From: Corythucha ciliata
Lineage: Eukaryota > Arthropoda > Insecta > Hemiptera > Tingidae
Direction: 5' to 3'
Length of the DNA stretch: 64,000 nucleotides
Assembly (NCBI GenBank): GCA_038030265.1
Contig: CM075940.1
Span: forward strand, 30,822,305-30,886,304
A program made the position numbers and the translations under genes. Position 1 is the first letter of the stretch; every line of letters starts with the position of its first letter. The notes beneath the pieces were generated by a model. That model was not told where the DNA came from and did not search any database. It saw nothing but the letters and a program-made list of their open reading frames with translations. Below, one piece after another: positions 1 through 12,600 of the stretch.

Positions 1-506
1 TGAACGTTAATTTACAAAATACCGAACAAGGACGCGTTGAGAGCAGAACTGAGGGATGACATTTTGACAGGAGCTTTATGCTCGACTTACAAGATTTCAA
101 AAATCATTGTTTTTAAAATGAATTAATAAAAATAAAAAAATTAACAAAAACGAACAACCCTAAACGAAATTTTAAAAAACATGAGTGCTTTTACTAATGT
201 ATTTCCATTGTAATTCTATTTGAGCTCATTCTAAAAGATCTAATTAAAAGAGATCAATAATTATTGGAAAAAGTAATAAGTGGGGCATGTTACTAGGCAA
301 CGAAAGTTATGTTCAGGTCGGCCTTCTATGCAAACATTTTGGTGTTTTTTTTCTTCTTGAAAAAAAAAAAAAAATCAAGGAATTAACATGCCCCTGATAA
401 ATAGCATGCATGCCGTAATTAGCAAAGTAAATGCAAACTATGGAGAAAAAAAAATATTTTAACCATTCAAGATGAAAAAGTCTTGCTAAACCGCGGTTTC
501 TAGTAC

Positions 507-657
507 CTGCTGCTGCTGTTGTTGAGGCAGCCACGTTGAACTGACAGAAGCCGACTGCGACTCATCTGTTGACGCCTGCTGGCTGTGCGAGTCTTTCTTA
601 TCTTCGATCACAGCAGCGTCCAAATCCCACTTCTCCGGTTTCTCTTGACATTCATCT
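507..657 (-). CDS. srGAP: srGAP exon, C-terminal tail (gene continues left)
   Basis: 151 bases encoding a polar, charged tail (ECQEKPEKWDLDAAVIEDKK, then a Ser-rich run and QQQQQQ). Acceptor CCAG at 658 and donor CAG/GTACTA. No stop codon, so at least one more exon must lie beyond the left window edge. Tail sequences of this family are poorly conserved, hence the lower confidence. Confidence 0.72.
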
Positions 658-3600
658 CTGGAAGGAAAAATAAAAATAAGGGGTTGGCGGAGGGGGGGGG
701 GGTGAGGAGGGGAATGAATTTCAAAATGTTGGGTGAGCAGCTCTTAAATTATTGAGCAAAGGTCTGTTCGACGCAAAGGTCGAAACGGGGACGGTTAAAT
801 CAGCCGCCGTTTTCACTTGTTTCAAGATTTCATTTGACTCCCAAGTTACCCCAATCTGTGACCTAGTCTACACTCATTTTTCTTTCCTGAAACAGACCTT
901 TTAGGGCCTAGGACAAATGGCTTGACGCCTATAACAGGCATGCGAGGAATGACTTATCTGTCCATTTAAGCGTATCTTAGCGACGCAACCTTAGTTAAAA
1001 TAAGCGTGTAAGCCATTTTCAAGTTAGAGAAGCAAATTAATTCTACGATTAAACTAAATAAAATAAAAATGTCGCACTTTATTTTAATGGAAATGTACTT
1101 GTCGGGGACGAGACCTTCCTTTCCGCTCACAGCCCCGCGCCACCAATCGCAATTCACTTGACTGTACAAAGTAATCGAGTCACCCTTTGAGAGAGTCAGT
1201 TCCCTGTCGTTTCGAGCAGAAAAATCATACTGAGCGGTCGCTTCGACTAGATCGCATTCTAAGAAAAAAAAAAAAAAAAAAAAATTTAAGACAAAAATTA
1301 CTTTGGGCGAATACGCACTGACAACATCAAATGGGTCCGTACCGTCTTCAGAGGGATAAACTTCAGAATCGATATCTTCTTGAACATGCTCAGACGGGCA
1401 GTCCCCGACTTCACTATTTCAAATTAAACAAACGACGAAATATTAAAAAAAAAATTATTGCTTCATATAAGTGAAGGGGAGGGGGGATTCCTAACTTTTA
1501 CAATCGCCATGACAATTTCATTACCCATAATAGGGTAGGTATTTAAAGACTCTTTGAGAGAATATTTTAGTCTACCCAAAAAACTGAATTGATGTTTTCA
1601 TCACGTGAAGGGGGGACAGAAATAATTATACAGCTGCGTCACATCAGCCCCCCCCCCCCCAGGAGTGTTTGGACAGAGATGACACACCGTTATTCACACG
1701 GTCCATCAAGTAGGGTGGACCAGATGTCCCACTTTCCTCTGGCATGTGAGAGTTTTTAAAGCGCCCAGCCAGAGTGGCAGCCGTTAGCTGTCTGAAAATA
1801 GCTTAACTAGCTGTTCCCACCATAAAAACCGCTAAACTGACTATAATCGACCCGGAAAACGGCAAAACTGACGCGCCCTGAAAATAGCCAAATTGACTTC
1901 ACGTGCCCTAAAAATAGCTAAACTGGTGATTTCGTGCAGTCATGAAAATGACAAAAAATATCATGATTCCCGCCCTGAAAATGACTAAACCAACCATTCG
2001 CGCGTCAAAAATGGCCAAACTGTTATTTTTAAAATTGCCGTCCCTCTCCGCCGTGCTCTCCAAGGCCTCCCCCTCGAAACCAGAAAAACTTTCGAATCAA
2101 AGCAAAATGATGTGCAAAATTTTAGGAGTCTCGACCACGGTTACGGCAAATGAAACTCCACAGCCTCATGCCAAATTTAGTCGAGGTCAAGCAACCAAAC
2201 TGGTCATGGCGGTCTCCGCCGCTGAGAACTAAGTTTAGTGTGACTTAGTGTAAAGGCTCACACAAATTCACTTAGTGACCCTCGTTCCTCTCTCTAGACG
2301 TGGCAACACGATCCTCTTTCGCTAAAAAAATGGCAGATGTCCAATGGCCTTTGCCGTGTGTGCAACGGCAAACACCACACGCTCTTGCATTCTCCGGGGG
2401 GGGGGGGGAGCCAAAGCCTCGCAAGTTGACTCAACCAAATTACCCACCTCTTTCTCAGAAAACAAAGTGCCAGCACTTTTGACGCGTACGGTGTTGCTCA
2501 CCTCGTCAGAGCTGTCGTCGACCCCGGCTCTCAACTCAATTTCGTCACTTCACGGTGCGCTCAACGCCTTGGCCTCACGAAGAAACGATCATCTACCGCT
2601 GTTTCAGGTATAAGCGATGCCAAAGTTTCATCTTAAAAGGGTTCACCGAATTTCAAATCACCCCTAAAGACGACAGATCGTTGAAATTCACGCTGCAAGC
2701 TATCGTTCTCGACGAAATCACTCCTCCATTGCCAACCGTCATACTCGATGATGACATCAAATGCCACTTCCACAATCTCAAGCTGGCAGACGATACTTTC
2801 CACAAGCCCAGCGAAATCGATGTTCTCCTCGGAGGCGGTATTTTCCCCTACCTAATCAAGCCTCAAGTACCCTTGTTACATGGGACGCCTTCAGCTATAA
2901 ACACAGTTTTTGGCTGGGTGGTCATAGGGGAAGCGCAAATCCAAAAATCTCCGTCACCCCTCACGTGTTTACTCTCGTTTGCCCCTCTCGAAAGCCAATT
3001 AAAACAGTTTTGGCAAATTTAAGAATTAAATAAGCCTATTCCGCTTAACTCTGAAGAAGGGCTTGTGAAAACCGTTTTGCGAAGACTCACAAAAGAGACT
3101 CCGCCGGACGTTACACTGTCCACCTTTCCTTTTAAAAACCGCTCTCCTCTTCCCATTTCGACTCGAGTAGTAGCGGAAAAAAGACTAGTGTCCCTAGAGC
3201 AAAAAATCTCAAAAAATAGATCGCTTATCGTGTCGAATGCGACAAATGCGTGAGGCAAGCTCCACGACAATAGTCCGCGTAGTCTTCGACTGCAGCGCTA
3301 CTGTTGGATATCACTATCCATCTCTAAACCAGCAGCTCATGGCTGGACCTCGGCTACAGCCAGACATAGGAGTCATTCTCATGAAATTCAGACTTTTATG
3401 GTTGTCCTCTGTGCCGACATCAAAATGATGTATCGACAAATAATGCTGACTCCACAATATCGTCAGTACCAACACATTTTCTGGCGCGGGAGCCCTTCTC
3501 AACCTATATTGGAATACGAGCCGAAGACAGTGACATACGGTGCTACGCCAAGCGCTTTCCTTGCTCAAAGGGTCTTGAAGCAACTTGCCTTCGATGAAGG

Positions 3601-6600
3601 TGAGACTCTCCCTCGTGGCGCTCAAGTGATTCTCGTGAACACATTCGTTTATGATTTAGCGTTTAGTGGTTCCTCTATTGAAGATGCGCGGGAAGTGAAA
3701 AATCAAGTCATCGAACTCCTCGCTCGAGGTCGATTTGAGCTCCGAAAGTGGGAATCAAATAAACCTTGTTTGCTCGAAGATATTTTGTCAGAAAATCAAG
3801 CTCAGCACCAGTCGTTCGACAAAGTGGACTCGACTTCGGACTCGGATTGAAATATAACCCCTCACGTGACACTTTCTCTTTCACGGTCCAAGAACCCGTC
3901 TCAGAACCTACCAAGCGAGGCATGCTGTCAATCGTAGCACGACTCTTTGAGCCATTAGGTCTGTGCTCACCCACGGTTCTCTGGGCCAAAACTCTGATTC
4001 AAAGAAGCGTGGAAACTTCAAATTGACTGGGACGATCCGTTACCAGACAACATTCTTCTAGATTGGCGCAACTCAACTCCCTCGGTTAAATGAATTGGAA
4101 ATTCCTCGGTTAATTCCAGCCTTAAAATCCAGTGTACCTGTCGTGGGATTCTGTGACGCCAGCTATATCGCATACAGCGCGGTAATTTATCTACACTGCG
4201 AAAACTCGTCGGAAGGCATCAAAGTCCAGCTGCTTCAAGCAAAAACTCGTGTCGCTCCCATTAAGCCGCTAACTATTCCAAAACTCGAGTTGTGTGGCGC
4301 TCTACTCCTGTCACGCCTTCTCAAATCCCTAGAGGATTTTCTCAAAACTCTCGCTCTCCTCAGAAAAATAAGTCTCTTTTCAGGTTCAGCCACACAGTTC
4401 TGGCATGGCTGAGAACTCCGCCTCACACTCTCAAAACGTTTGTCGCTCACAGAATCGTCGAAATTCTAGAAAACACTTCTCCTTCCTTTTGGCGTCATGT
4501 ACCGTCATATCTGAACCGCGCGGATAGTTCATCTCAAGGACTGCCTCCTAAAGCTCTGAAGGAAAACACTCTCTGGTGGGAGTGACCTTCATTTCTCCTT
4601 GATGATCCACAAACTTGGCCTGTGACTCGTCCCTTCTAGAGCACTCAGTTCCTCTCCCTGAAGTGAAAGCCAAAACCGCTCTAACAGTAGTAAAAGAACT
4701 CGAAACTGTTGATTTCATAACTCGTTATTCCTGCTTTGAAGTTCTGATAAGAGTGACGTGCAGAATGCGCTGGTCTCCCAGATCAAACCTAAGTAAATCT
4801 CTAACAGAGCCACTTACAATAAGTGAACGTGAGGCGGCTCTAAAGCGATGCGTTTTTGCCTTACAAAAGCTCTACTTCAAGGAGCTTATGGCTGCTCTGA
4901 AAAATAATCGACAATGGCCACGCAGTTACGCGAAACTTGCTCCTTTTATTGATTCCCTCAGGCTTGTTAGGGTGGGCGGCAGACTCAGGCATTCTATACT
5001 TCGTTTTGAACAAATTCGGCCCTTTCTTAACTCCACTCTCGATTGTGCCAGCCCATTTAAACTCAAGGAGCACCTACGACGTAATGCTCGAATAGCTAAA
5101 GGTTATCTGATTTTGTTTGTTTGCCTCTCCACCAAAGCAGTCCATTTGGAACTATTTAGCTCTTTGACGACGGAATCCCTCCTGATGGTTCTGGATCGCT
5201 TTATCTCCCGTCGAGGACTGTGTGCAAACATATTCTCAGATCGAGGTACCAACCTAGTTGGAGCTTCGAACCATCTCAAAAAGGTGGTAACCTTTATCCG
5301 TTCTCATCAAAGGGAAAACATACCAGCGGAGCCGTAAACCGTTTGCTGCCCCTGCCCCATTTCGATTAAACCTATTGCTAGCTTCAGATGTCTCTTCTTA
5401 GGTTAAGTTAAGTTAAGTTTGACTTTGTCTCGTTTTTCTCATTAATCTACATTATGTTTTAGTTTTACCCAACTCTAGTCAAGTTTACACCAAAGTAAAA
5501 AGCTCTCGTTTTTGGTGGGCGCTTTATTGCTTAACTGCCGTTCCTTAGAAAAATTGGTATTGGAGAGACGCTCCCTTCCCATGTGCTGCCCAACCGTTCC
5601 CTCACGGAATGAGTTTTTCGCGATCGAGCCGAAAAGAAAGAGTGTGTGTCTCCTCGAGGAAAGAAGGACAAAAATCGCCTCCGCTAAAGTCGTCTCAAAA
5701 TCGCAAGGTACCTACCCAAATCGTCTCAGTCTCATTCTCTCTCTCTCTCTCCTTTACCCAAATTTTAGTTAACTCTATTTTCTGGTCTCTCAAAATTTAT
5801 CAATCGCTCTCTCTTTAAAATACAGTCCCTTCTGCTCTCCAGCAACACTGACCATTCGCGGCTTTAGCTTAACGGATTATTCGCGTCCTAAAAACAGCTT
5901 AAACTGAAAGCGTTTCCCATTTACATAAAATTCTGTGCTTGCAATTCATTTCCATCCGTCTTCTCCATGTTTTAACTCAGAGAGGACGAGTGGAAATGAA
6001 TTGCTCTAGAGCAATTTTATGTAAATGGAAAACGCTATAACTATTTGCGACCCTAAAATGGCAAAACTTACGATACGCGCAATGAAAAATGGTTAAGACT
6101 CCCGTTCACAAGCTCTGTGCTATGCGACTGTTGAAGTCTATGCAACCAAGCAAATTTATTTCCTCGAAAAACGAAGCATTTTGATTGGTATCATAGACTT
6201 CCACAGACGCAAAGCATACGGTTCGTGAACGGGGCCTAAAGGTTAAACTGACTATTTGAGCGCTAAAAATACCCAAAATGGCTAATACCCCATCCACAAA
6301 CGTCAAAACTGACACTACGCGTCCTAAAAATGGCTAGATTGTCGGTTCACGCCCTGATAATGTCTAAACAGGTGGTTCGGGCCAAAAATAGCCTAACAGA
6401 TCATTCGCGTCGACGGAATATTTGCGCCTTGAAAATAGCAAAACTGACAATTCTTACCTAGAAAATGGCTAAAGTGACTATTTGCTCGCTAAAAATAGCC
6501 AAACCGGTAATTCCCGCTCTGAAAATGGCCAAACAGCCCAATTCCCGCTCTAAAAATGGCAAAGCTGACTTTGCGAGCGATAAATATGAATGAACTTCGT

Positions 6601-9600
6601 GGCCTGAGAATATCACACTGACTCCCAACCAGGATTGTGCCTTCTTCCCGCCCAGCTTGGTGCCTTGAAAGGCACATATACTAGGTTTTAGCCTGACGTG
6701 ACGGCCGGGAAGTGACCCAGCACGTGCAAGTCCTGGTTATCCTCGCCTCACTCCCCCGTCAGCCGTGCCAGCTAGTCAAGGCTGGCATGTTACCGGTGTG
6801 AACCGCTTGGCGGTGGGGAGTTTTACAGGTGTAAAGTGAGACGAGGAGTGATACCCGTATAGGAATGGAGTAGGCTACTGGCGTGCAGGTTCCGTAGACC
6901 GCTAGACGAATAGGCGAGAGGTCGGGAGACACGGCGAACGCGATGTACAGACAGTTGATATCGGCGGCGCCATGGTCCTAACCATCAAATATCAACCATG
7001 ACCATGAATTCGCGCCACCCACCCTAGAAACAGCAAACTGATCATCAGCACCCTAGAAATCGCTTGACGGACTATTCGCACCATAAAAATGGCAGAATCG
7101 ACTATTTGGGTCCACAAAATTGTTAAACTAACGATTCGTACCCTGAAAATATCACACAGACTATTTTCACGCCCTAGAAATGACTATATTGACAGATTAC
7201 GCCTCAAAATGGCCAAACTGGCTATTCACTTCTAAAATGAGCAAAACTGACTCTGTATGTGGTCTACAAATGGTTTTAAACTGACGATTTGCCCTTTGAA
7301 AAACCCAAAACAGATGATCAAAAATCGATCATTCGCGCGTTCAAAATGGTCAAATTGAGCCTTCACGCTTTAGAGGTAGTGGTGGGGGGGGGCAGCGGAC
7401 AGTCTACATAATTCAACAGTTTAATTATCGAATGATCGTACACATGCGGCTGAACTGTCAGTTGATCGTGTGTCGTGTGAAATTACAAGTTTTGGGACTG
7501 AACACTATATTTTGGGGATTTCATGATTTTTCCTTGCCTTTTTCGAAAACACCCTGAGACCCGGTACTCGAGCCCATCGAGCGCTACCCCGAAGGAGCAG
7601 CCCCGCAGCCAATGAAGGGATTACAAGAAAGAAAACAAAATCGCTTCACGGCGGGGGATGTTCTACCGTGGTTTGAGGAGCCAAGGGCGTCGTGAAATGA
7701 TTGCTAAGGAAGCGAAATCCTTCAAATTGGGGTTTGAACGGGCCAAATCCTCAAATTTTCGATATAGGTCTTGCCAAACTCCGAAAGCCTTTATTTGAAC
7801 GAGCTACCTAGCGGGCCTGTGGATGGTAGCTAATGTTTTTATTGAAATCCTTCAAAAATAGGGTTGGAATGGCTTGAACCCGTAAAATTTGGCTTTTGGG
7901 CGAGACATCCTTTAAACTTTGGCTTTTTGAAAGACTCAAGCCAGTAAAATTTTTTTTTTCTTTTAACGAGCGAAACACGAGAAATTCGTTGTTTTGTTTT
8001 TTTAAAGTCCACAACCGCGAAATTTGTTTCCTGAATGAGGCAAACTGTGACATGATTGATTCTCAATGGGCAAAATCCAAAAGAGTGATGCTTAGGAGCA
8101 TCCAAATTCCACAATTTGGCTTTATAAAAGAGCCAAGCCCACAAAATTGTTTTTTCGAAGTGCCAAACCCACGAAATTTGATTTTTGATCGAGTCAAATC
8201 AGCGAACTTTGATTTCTGGTAGATCCAATTCCTTCCAATTTTGGAAGGAGCGAAACCCACCTGGACTTTGAAGGAGCCGTTTCTGGAAACGCGGGAGTTT
8301 TCTGCCGCAAAATCATCAGTTTCTGGATCAACTAATCCGAATCTTAGAGTGGGAGGTCCGTATTTTCACCTAAGGATGAGGGTGATTGGTGGGGAATCTC
8401 GCAAACCGGCCCAATCTGTTGTCCAAAGCTGCCCACACCCTTGGCTGTAGTTTTGCTGTGGTTGGGCTTTTTTCATGGTTGAAGCTTTTTCGTGGTAGAT
8501 GTTTTCTGTGGTAGGGTAATTTCTTTGGTTGGAGCTTTGCTGTGGCTGTACTTTTTTTGTGGTTAAAGCTTAACTGGTGTTTGGAGCTTTACTGTGGTTG
8601 GAGCTTTTTGTGGTTTGAAGATTTGCTGGGGTTCGACCTTTTTTATGGATGTAGCATTACTGTGGTTTGGAGCTTTGCTGTGGTTGGACCTTCTTTGTGG
8701 TTGGTACTCTGCTGTGGTTTGCAGCTTTGCTGTGGTTTAGAGATCTGTTGTGGTTGGGCCTTTTTTGTGGTTAGAAATATTGGGCACTGTATAGCGAGAT
8801 GCTATAACAGTTTGTTTGGGAGGGGGAGTCAGAGACAAACCAAAATTCAGTTCCATTCACGGGCCCGAATATTCTCTCTACGACCCACAGTTCGCTCGGT
8901 GGGGGCAGTCCTTTGGGACAAACCCCTAAGGCAGTGCTACCTCAAAGCTTTCTCTGGAGCCCAGATCGCAAAATTGCGGCCAAAGTGGAGAATAATCGCT
9001 TACTCGCGGCTAAGATGGAGACAAATAGCTAATTAACCGATGAATTGAGAAAAGGCGCTGAAGTGTAGAAAAAACGCTAATGTGCGGTTAAAATGGAAAA
9101 AACGCTTTTTCAGAATGGTGACTTTACAGGGGGCGCTGCGCTGGTGAAAGATTCGCCTGGGGGGAGGGAGCGCCGAATGTCTAATTGTGAGGCCGGAACT
9201 GAGGGTAAGTCCTACGAAACAGCGTCACACCAACTGGTTACTAGGATGGAGGAAATAACTCTGGACTGTAAGGAACTAAGCGGTGGGAATCTTCTTGAAC
9301 ATGGAGAGTGCTTTCGATATTACCTCTATATCATCGGTTGAGGCTGCCAGAAGGTATGACATCTGCGATACCATCTGTAGGTGGTTAAAGGTGCTGCCTG
9401 GAAAGCAGAACAGTTACTGCCACTCTACTCCAGGGAAGTGACAGTAAATAAAGGGTGCCCACAAGGGGTGGTTTTGCCACCCCGGAAAATACGGAGCATG
9501 GTGTCCAACACGCCGCTCACCCGCCGCCCAACACGCCCCTCGGGTTGAGACAGGAGTGAGATCCGCGAAATTACTTCTTAAAATAAGCCCACACCCTGTT

Positions 9601-12600
9601 TTTTTTCCTTTTAAACGTGAGAAAACCGGGAAGTTGGACTTTTTAGGGAGCCAACCCCTTGAAGTTGGTTTTTCTCACGTGCAAGATTCGCAACATTTTG
9701 TTTTTGAAAGATCCAAACCGGCTGTAATGTGTTTTTCAAGAGCTAAGGACGAAAACAGTTTTTAAATATGTACCGCGAAATTGGGTTTCGTGTCAAACCC
9801 GCGAAATATCGACTACGAAAGATACTAAACCGTGAAATTGGCTAATTTGAGTGAGCAAGACCAGCGATATTTGGATCTGTGAGTGTCAATAATCCGAAAA
9901 GTGAAACCCGCACAACATAATCGTATTAGTGGATGGGTGGGAGAGGGGGCTAACAAAAGTATGTGACATCTGATCACCCAACCATCATGTCGCTCTTTAA
10001 AACCTATAGAATCGGCTCCCCAAAAATGTTAGTTTAACTCACTTATCGTCGTCCCTGTTGGTGATATACTTTTCGTACATCGCTCCGCCAATGTCCGTGG
10101 AGAAGATTTCGTCGTGGAAAAGAATTATATTCTTGATAAGCTCGTTCACTTGATTTTGATACTGGACTTGATCTTTGTCTTCGGGTACGGGTACAAGGGT
10201 TGGACCAAAACAAATCGCTAGATTGTACGGATCCATCATGTTCTCGTCGCTGTATTCTGACAAACTGTTAAAAAGAAACCTGTGAACGATGAATGTTCTC
10301 AAGCGTGTAGCGAAAAAAAAAAGTACTCACTGGTGTAGAAATGCAAATAAATAACGCATAACTATAATTACAGAACGAGGCAAATTCTGAATTAAATCCT
10401 TCATTTTAAACACGAAATCGTGCTTTGACTCAAGCTCTGGAAAGACAAAGTAGTAAAAAATAAAATCAAATAAAAATGACGCATCATAAATGAGAACTTA
10501 CGAGCAAGCTCCATGAACTGTTCAAAGTATATAATAGGGAATAAAGGTTCCCTTAGTTCTCTCAAATACAACTTGAGCACCCCTGCTACCGAGTTCATAT
10601 CAGAAGCATCAGTAATTTCCGCTAAAGGGTCATCCCCTCTTTCAAACGTTTCTCGGAAATGATTGATTTCCACTTGAGAACCTGACACCCGGAAAATACC
10701 TTGATGATGGAGACCTATGCACACGACAAATGTGAGACCTAGAAGACTAGTTAAAAACCCCAAAAACTCTGCTTTACCATAGAGGTTGATGATTCGAACG
10801 CAGCTTCGTATAATAAGCGGTATTTCCTGATTGGTCGACTCGATGAACTCTTCAAGGGAACCTCCAAAAAGTTTGGGCTGGGGCGTTGTCGTATTCAAAC
10901 GACCGATACATTTACGCCGCGGTGGTTTGACTCCACCGCACGGCCCGGTTTGATCCAAAGGAATTCCATTCAATTCTCCAACTCGATTGGACACTTGATG
11001 TTTGAGAATGCTGAACTTGGCGTCTAAACGGGCAATCCTTGAGGTTCCCATGAAGAATTCTTTCAATTTCTTCAAATTCAAAATTAAATTTCATTGGAAT
11101 TATTACTTTTTAAAAACCAAGGAGAGGCTCATAAAGCGCGTCGAGACTCATCACTGACCACACGGACAATTTCAAGTGATGAGAGCCAACGCTACACATT
11201 CATTCGAATTTTGAAAATAACTAGGCGCAGAACAGGTTTCTTCTTGACTACGAACTAAGATCACGGTTTAAAAAAAAAAAAAAAAACATTTTTGTGACTC
11301 ATAAAGATTAATTTCACAAAAATGAATCAATCTTGTCGACTAACAAACCATGTCTTTTATTATAGAGGTTGTCAGTCTATTGAATAACAAGGGACGAATG
11401 ATACCCATTAGCCATCTCAAAGAACGAGAGCCTTACGACATCATTTTTGGCCATAAATTCGCCTTAACAGGTAGGTTGAACCTATTTTGAACATACCGTG
11501 AAGAAAAACTCTTCCGTTTCATGTCGATCGGCTCGAATTTTCAAAGAAGCCGTCTCCAAAGGTTTCGACGTTGGAATGCCGCTCTCCCCAAAATACCCAG
11601 AACAATCGTAATCTTTCAACGTGAGCATTTGAAGCAGCGAGTCTTCAGCCGTTTCCAGTGTTTTCCAAACTTCATCGCTTTGAGCTCGAACAGCGTTGAT
11701 TCGACTCTCAAGTTGTTCGAGTCGGATACTCATATCAGCGCACAGCAGCTTTTGTAGCTCTGGCTCGGCCTGAACAATCGAATGTCATTTAATTTGACAA
11801 ATCAAACCGTACCATTCGAACGTACGTCATCATTTTTGGCCATAAATTCAATCTTTTTCGGAAGCATAAAAGCCGAATGATTGAACTCGAGAAATCGTTG
11901 TTTGTCCAATCGTGAGTCCAAGCCGGCAATGACTGAGTTAAGTGTGTCCACGCTCTGTTGAATAGATTTAATGCGACCATCCTCGCTCGTCACATGCATA
12001 AGAAGGGCCCTTGAAATACAATGATGGAATCCCATATCCATGCAGTCGATCAAATCTGAGAGATCATCAGCGTAGTATTTCCCAAGCGTAACGTTCGATG
12101 TAGCGGTGCACAGGTAGTACTCGTTGCGAGCCTTCAAAGCTTTAAGTTTTGCATCAAAATATTTATTCTTTCGCTGAAAAAAAGAGAAAAACAAGTTTAA
12201 ATTGTTAGTAGAAGCGCTTAAACTACGAGGGTTAGTGGGTAAAGCAAGCAACAAAGCTGAAGCCGTAGGAGCCTACACTGTCTGTCTTTCCTAGTTGAGG
12301 TTCGTCAAAAACGGACCGGTTTCGGCTGCTCGCCATCTTCAGCGTTTGCTTTCCCAACGCCCCAAGTTCGAGGGACGACAGACAATTCAAGCTCCTACGG
12401 CTACAGCTTTGTGCATGTTTTAAATTAAAAAAAAAAAAAAAAGTGTTCAGCACAACTTGAGCGTCAACTGAACTTACTTTCTGAACATCCTTTTCTATCA
12501 TACGAAACTTCTTTGACCTGTCCAACTTTTCCTTCGGAATACTCTGCTCAATTTTTTGCCTCTGAGCTTCGGCAAGCCTCAACTTAGTTTCAGCTTGTTT

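Larger units (their letters stand above)
2480..5340 (+). mobile_element. BEL/Pao retrotransposon relic
   Basis: A degraded pol polyprotein in the order protease, reverse transcriptase, RNase H, integrase, spread over several frames with stops and deletions. Diagnostic pieces: protease VVDPGSQLNFV at ~2520; RT around 3065-3850 with CADIKMMYRQI; Pao-type RNase H at 4095-4412 with VPVVGFCDASYIAYSAV; integrase at 4615-5337 with KAVHLELFSSLTTESLL. It sits antisense to srGAP in its large intron. No gag or intact LTR pair was found. The element cannot be functional. Confidence 0.85.

Noticed and set aside
6600..7010. GC-rich block as a CpG-island promoter
   Set aside because: It sits in the middle of a repeat tract in an intron, and I see no core promoter or exon next to it; an insertion scrap is as likely.
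8542..9036. 164-codon Trp/Cys/Gly-rich open frame
   Set aside because: Generated by the family C repeat (TGTGGTTGGAGC...), which happens to lack stops in this frame.
11367..11469. Possible plus-strand exon (acceptor TTATTATAG, donor GTAGGT) reading RMIPISHLKEREPYDIIF
   Set aside because: Short, no homology recognised, and its end contains the 22-base duplicate of an antisense srGAP exon. Probably chance.
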